Shown in pieces: positions 62,973 to 64,000 of a stretch of DNA of 64,000 bases; position 1 is the first letter of the stretch, and each line of letters starts with the position of its first letter. The notes below the pieces were generated by a model, which was not told where the DNA came from, searched no databases, and saw only the letters and a list, made by a program, of their open reading frames with translations. Source of the DNA: Burkholderiales bacterium (GTDB lineage: Bacteria > Pseudomonadota > Gammaproteobacteria > Burkholderiales > Nitrosomonadaceae); NCBI GenBank assembly GCA_024235735.1, contig JACKLU010000001.1, positions 186,001 to 250,000 of the forward strand, read 5' to 3'. A program made the position numbers and the translations under genes.

Positions 62973-64000
62973 TCAGAACGTATAGCTCCACGATGCAGCC
63001 AATGCGCCTTTTGGACTTAACTGAAATCCATTGACATCGGTATGCACCGGTTGCAGCCATTCAAAACCCAGGTGATTTCCGACAAACCGGCCACCCGGAA
63101 TGTTGACATTCACACCCACACCAATATTCCAGAATTCACCGCCATAGTTTCGAGGAAAATCCATCGGGCCGATACGTGCGTTAAAAGTATTGAAATCGCC
63201 ATGAATACGATCTTGTACGGTGTAAACACCGCGCACCGTAGCACTCAGCCAACGCGACAGGTCAATTCCGCCCCAGGTAGTCGCCTGAAAAGCATCCCCC
63301 AGACGATAGCCCGAATCATTTTGTTTTTCCATTCGCTTGGCACCACTCACCTGCGCGCCCCAGGACCAGCGATCATATTCACCGGTATAGGTCAGGCTCG
63401 GCACGAAATCCCAGGTGCCGCTGCCCAACTGCATGCCAAAATGAATCGCGCCGCCATCTATCTGAAAAATGCGGCGCAATTCTATATCCGTCTTGCCGGA
63501 AGGTGCGCTCAATCCAAGGCTGGCGTGCAGACGATGCCCGCGTTTTTGATAGAGCTTGAGCAATGCGGCCATCAACGTATCACCGATAACGCCGGTCGAG
63601 TGTCCGACAATGCCGGTATGTTCGTGTACGCCCGGTACCCGCGGCGGCCTGCCGTCGAGTTCGCGAAGATTCATGTCCATGTCCATAAACGTCGGCATGA
63701 CCATCAGATTCAGCCAGCGCGTCGGCGCATACATCAGGTCAAGCATATGCATGCGCATATTCATGTAGGTTGGCGTAAACCGGCATAAAATTTCATCATT
63801 GCACCCCTGATCGACAACCGTCTGATCGCTGACCGCATGTGCGCCATGATGCATTCTGCCGTCCTGGCGGCTATACATAAAACGGTAACCCACCATAAAC
63901 TGACCCGGCTTATCCAGCATGTGCGCGTACATCAGCCCTGCAGGCTGGTTGTGGCGATGATGATCTGAACTGCCATCATCTTTTACATGACTGCGGTGGT
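62973..64000 (-). CDS. Met/His-rich outer-membrane beta-barrel protein (5' end outside window)
   Basis: At least 341 residues are visible and the frame stays open to the window edge, so the start lies outside; the ATG at 63932 is internal. The sequence has alternating beta strands, ends in Phe (ASWSYTF) as outer-membrane barrels do, and is exceptionally rich in Met and His (DDGSSDHHRHNQP, RMHHGAHAV, YMNMRMHMLDLM, FMDMDMNL). Met-rich faces suggest copper(I) or silver handling. It precedes apbE with two bases between them. It resembles 'transporter' outer-membrane proteins found with copper genes, but I cannot name it further. Confidence 0.7.
   Translation of the reverse strand, partial: HRSHVKDDGSSDHHRHNQPAGLMYAHMLDKPGQFMVGYRFMYSRQDGRMHHGAHAVSDQTVVDQGCNDEILCRFTPTYMNMRMHMLDLMYAPTRWLNLMVMPTFMDMDMNLRELDGRPPRVPGVHEHTGIVGHSTGVIGDTLMAALLKLYQKRGHRLHASLGLSAPSGKTDIELRRIFQIDGGAIHFGMQLGSGTWDFVPSLTYTGEYDRWSWGAQVSGAKRMEKQNDSGYRLGDAFQATTWGGIDLSRWLSATVRGVYTVQDRIHGDFNTFNARIGPMDFPRNYGGEFWNIGVGVNVNIPGGRFVGNHLGFEWLQPVHTDVNGFQLSPKGALAASWSYTF

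Overview
The window comes from a betaproteobacterial ammonia oxidiser of the Nitrosomonas type. The decisive evidence is a complete amoC-amoA-amoB-amoE-amoD cluster on the minus strand (about 5.2-9.8 kb) with canonical membrane-bound ammonia monooxygenase subunits. The remaining genes (DnaK/J/GrpE, PurB, ThiS/ThiG, TrmB, a PhoP/PhoQ-type pair, an AddAB-type nuclease) fit that lineage. No rRNA, tRNA or CRISPR array was seen.

Layout. 0-5 kb: a partial EAL-CBS-GGDEF protein, a small coiled-coil membrane protein, an IS200-type element with its two end hairpins, hslR and a hydrolase-OsmC fusion. 5-10 kb: the amo operon, with an intrinsic terminator after amoD, a second terminator-like hairpin between amoB and amoE, a stem-loop between amoC and amoA, and a long leader with palindromes. 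10-20 kb: fdxA-addB-addA, a FixJ/FixL-like two-component pair and a small protein made of two copies of one module. 20-25 kb: polX, then hpf-pncA-pncB with overlapping reading frames, and a CBS-domain protein.

25-32 kb is the most distinctive block and looks like a zinc-limitation island. It holds a Zur-type regulator, a CobW/ZigA-type GTPase, a good Zur-box-like palindrome, a 141-bp MITE-like element, a ZnuD-like TonB-dependent receptor and two exported paralogous proteins. These two share an HxH core and a C-terminal beta module; one also carries dockerin-like calcium repeats. Part of this set resembles the Zur-controlled all3515 family.

32-46 kb: DAHP synthase, a SpeD-SpeE fusion, a PepSY / PhoP-like / PhoQ-like / MscK operon, a His/Tyr/Pro-rich exported protein, thiS-thiG-trmB and an iron-binding protein plus permease without an ATPase. 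46-52 kb: a second MITE copy abutting the stop codon of an Aer-like chemoreceptor, then a 1140-residue fusion of a GMC oxidoreductase and an alpha/beta hydrolase. 52-64 kb: grpE-dnaK-dnaJ, purB, a two-subunit pyruvate carboxylase, a decayed gene, a small exported protein, apbE and a Met/His-rich outer-membrane protein cut by the window edge.

Metal handling recurs throughout (copper for AMO, AmoD/E and possibly the Met/His-rich porin; zinc for the Zur island; iron for FbpAB). All product names come from reading motifs and from family knowledge; no database search was run.
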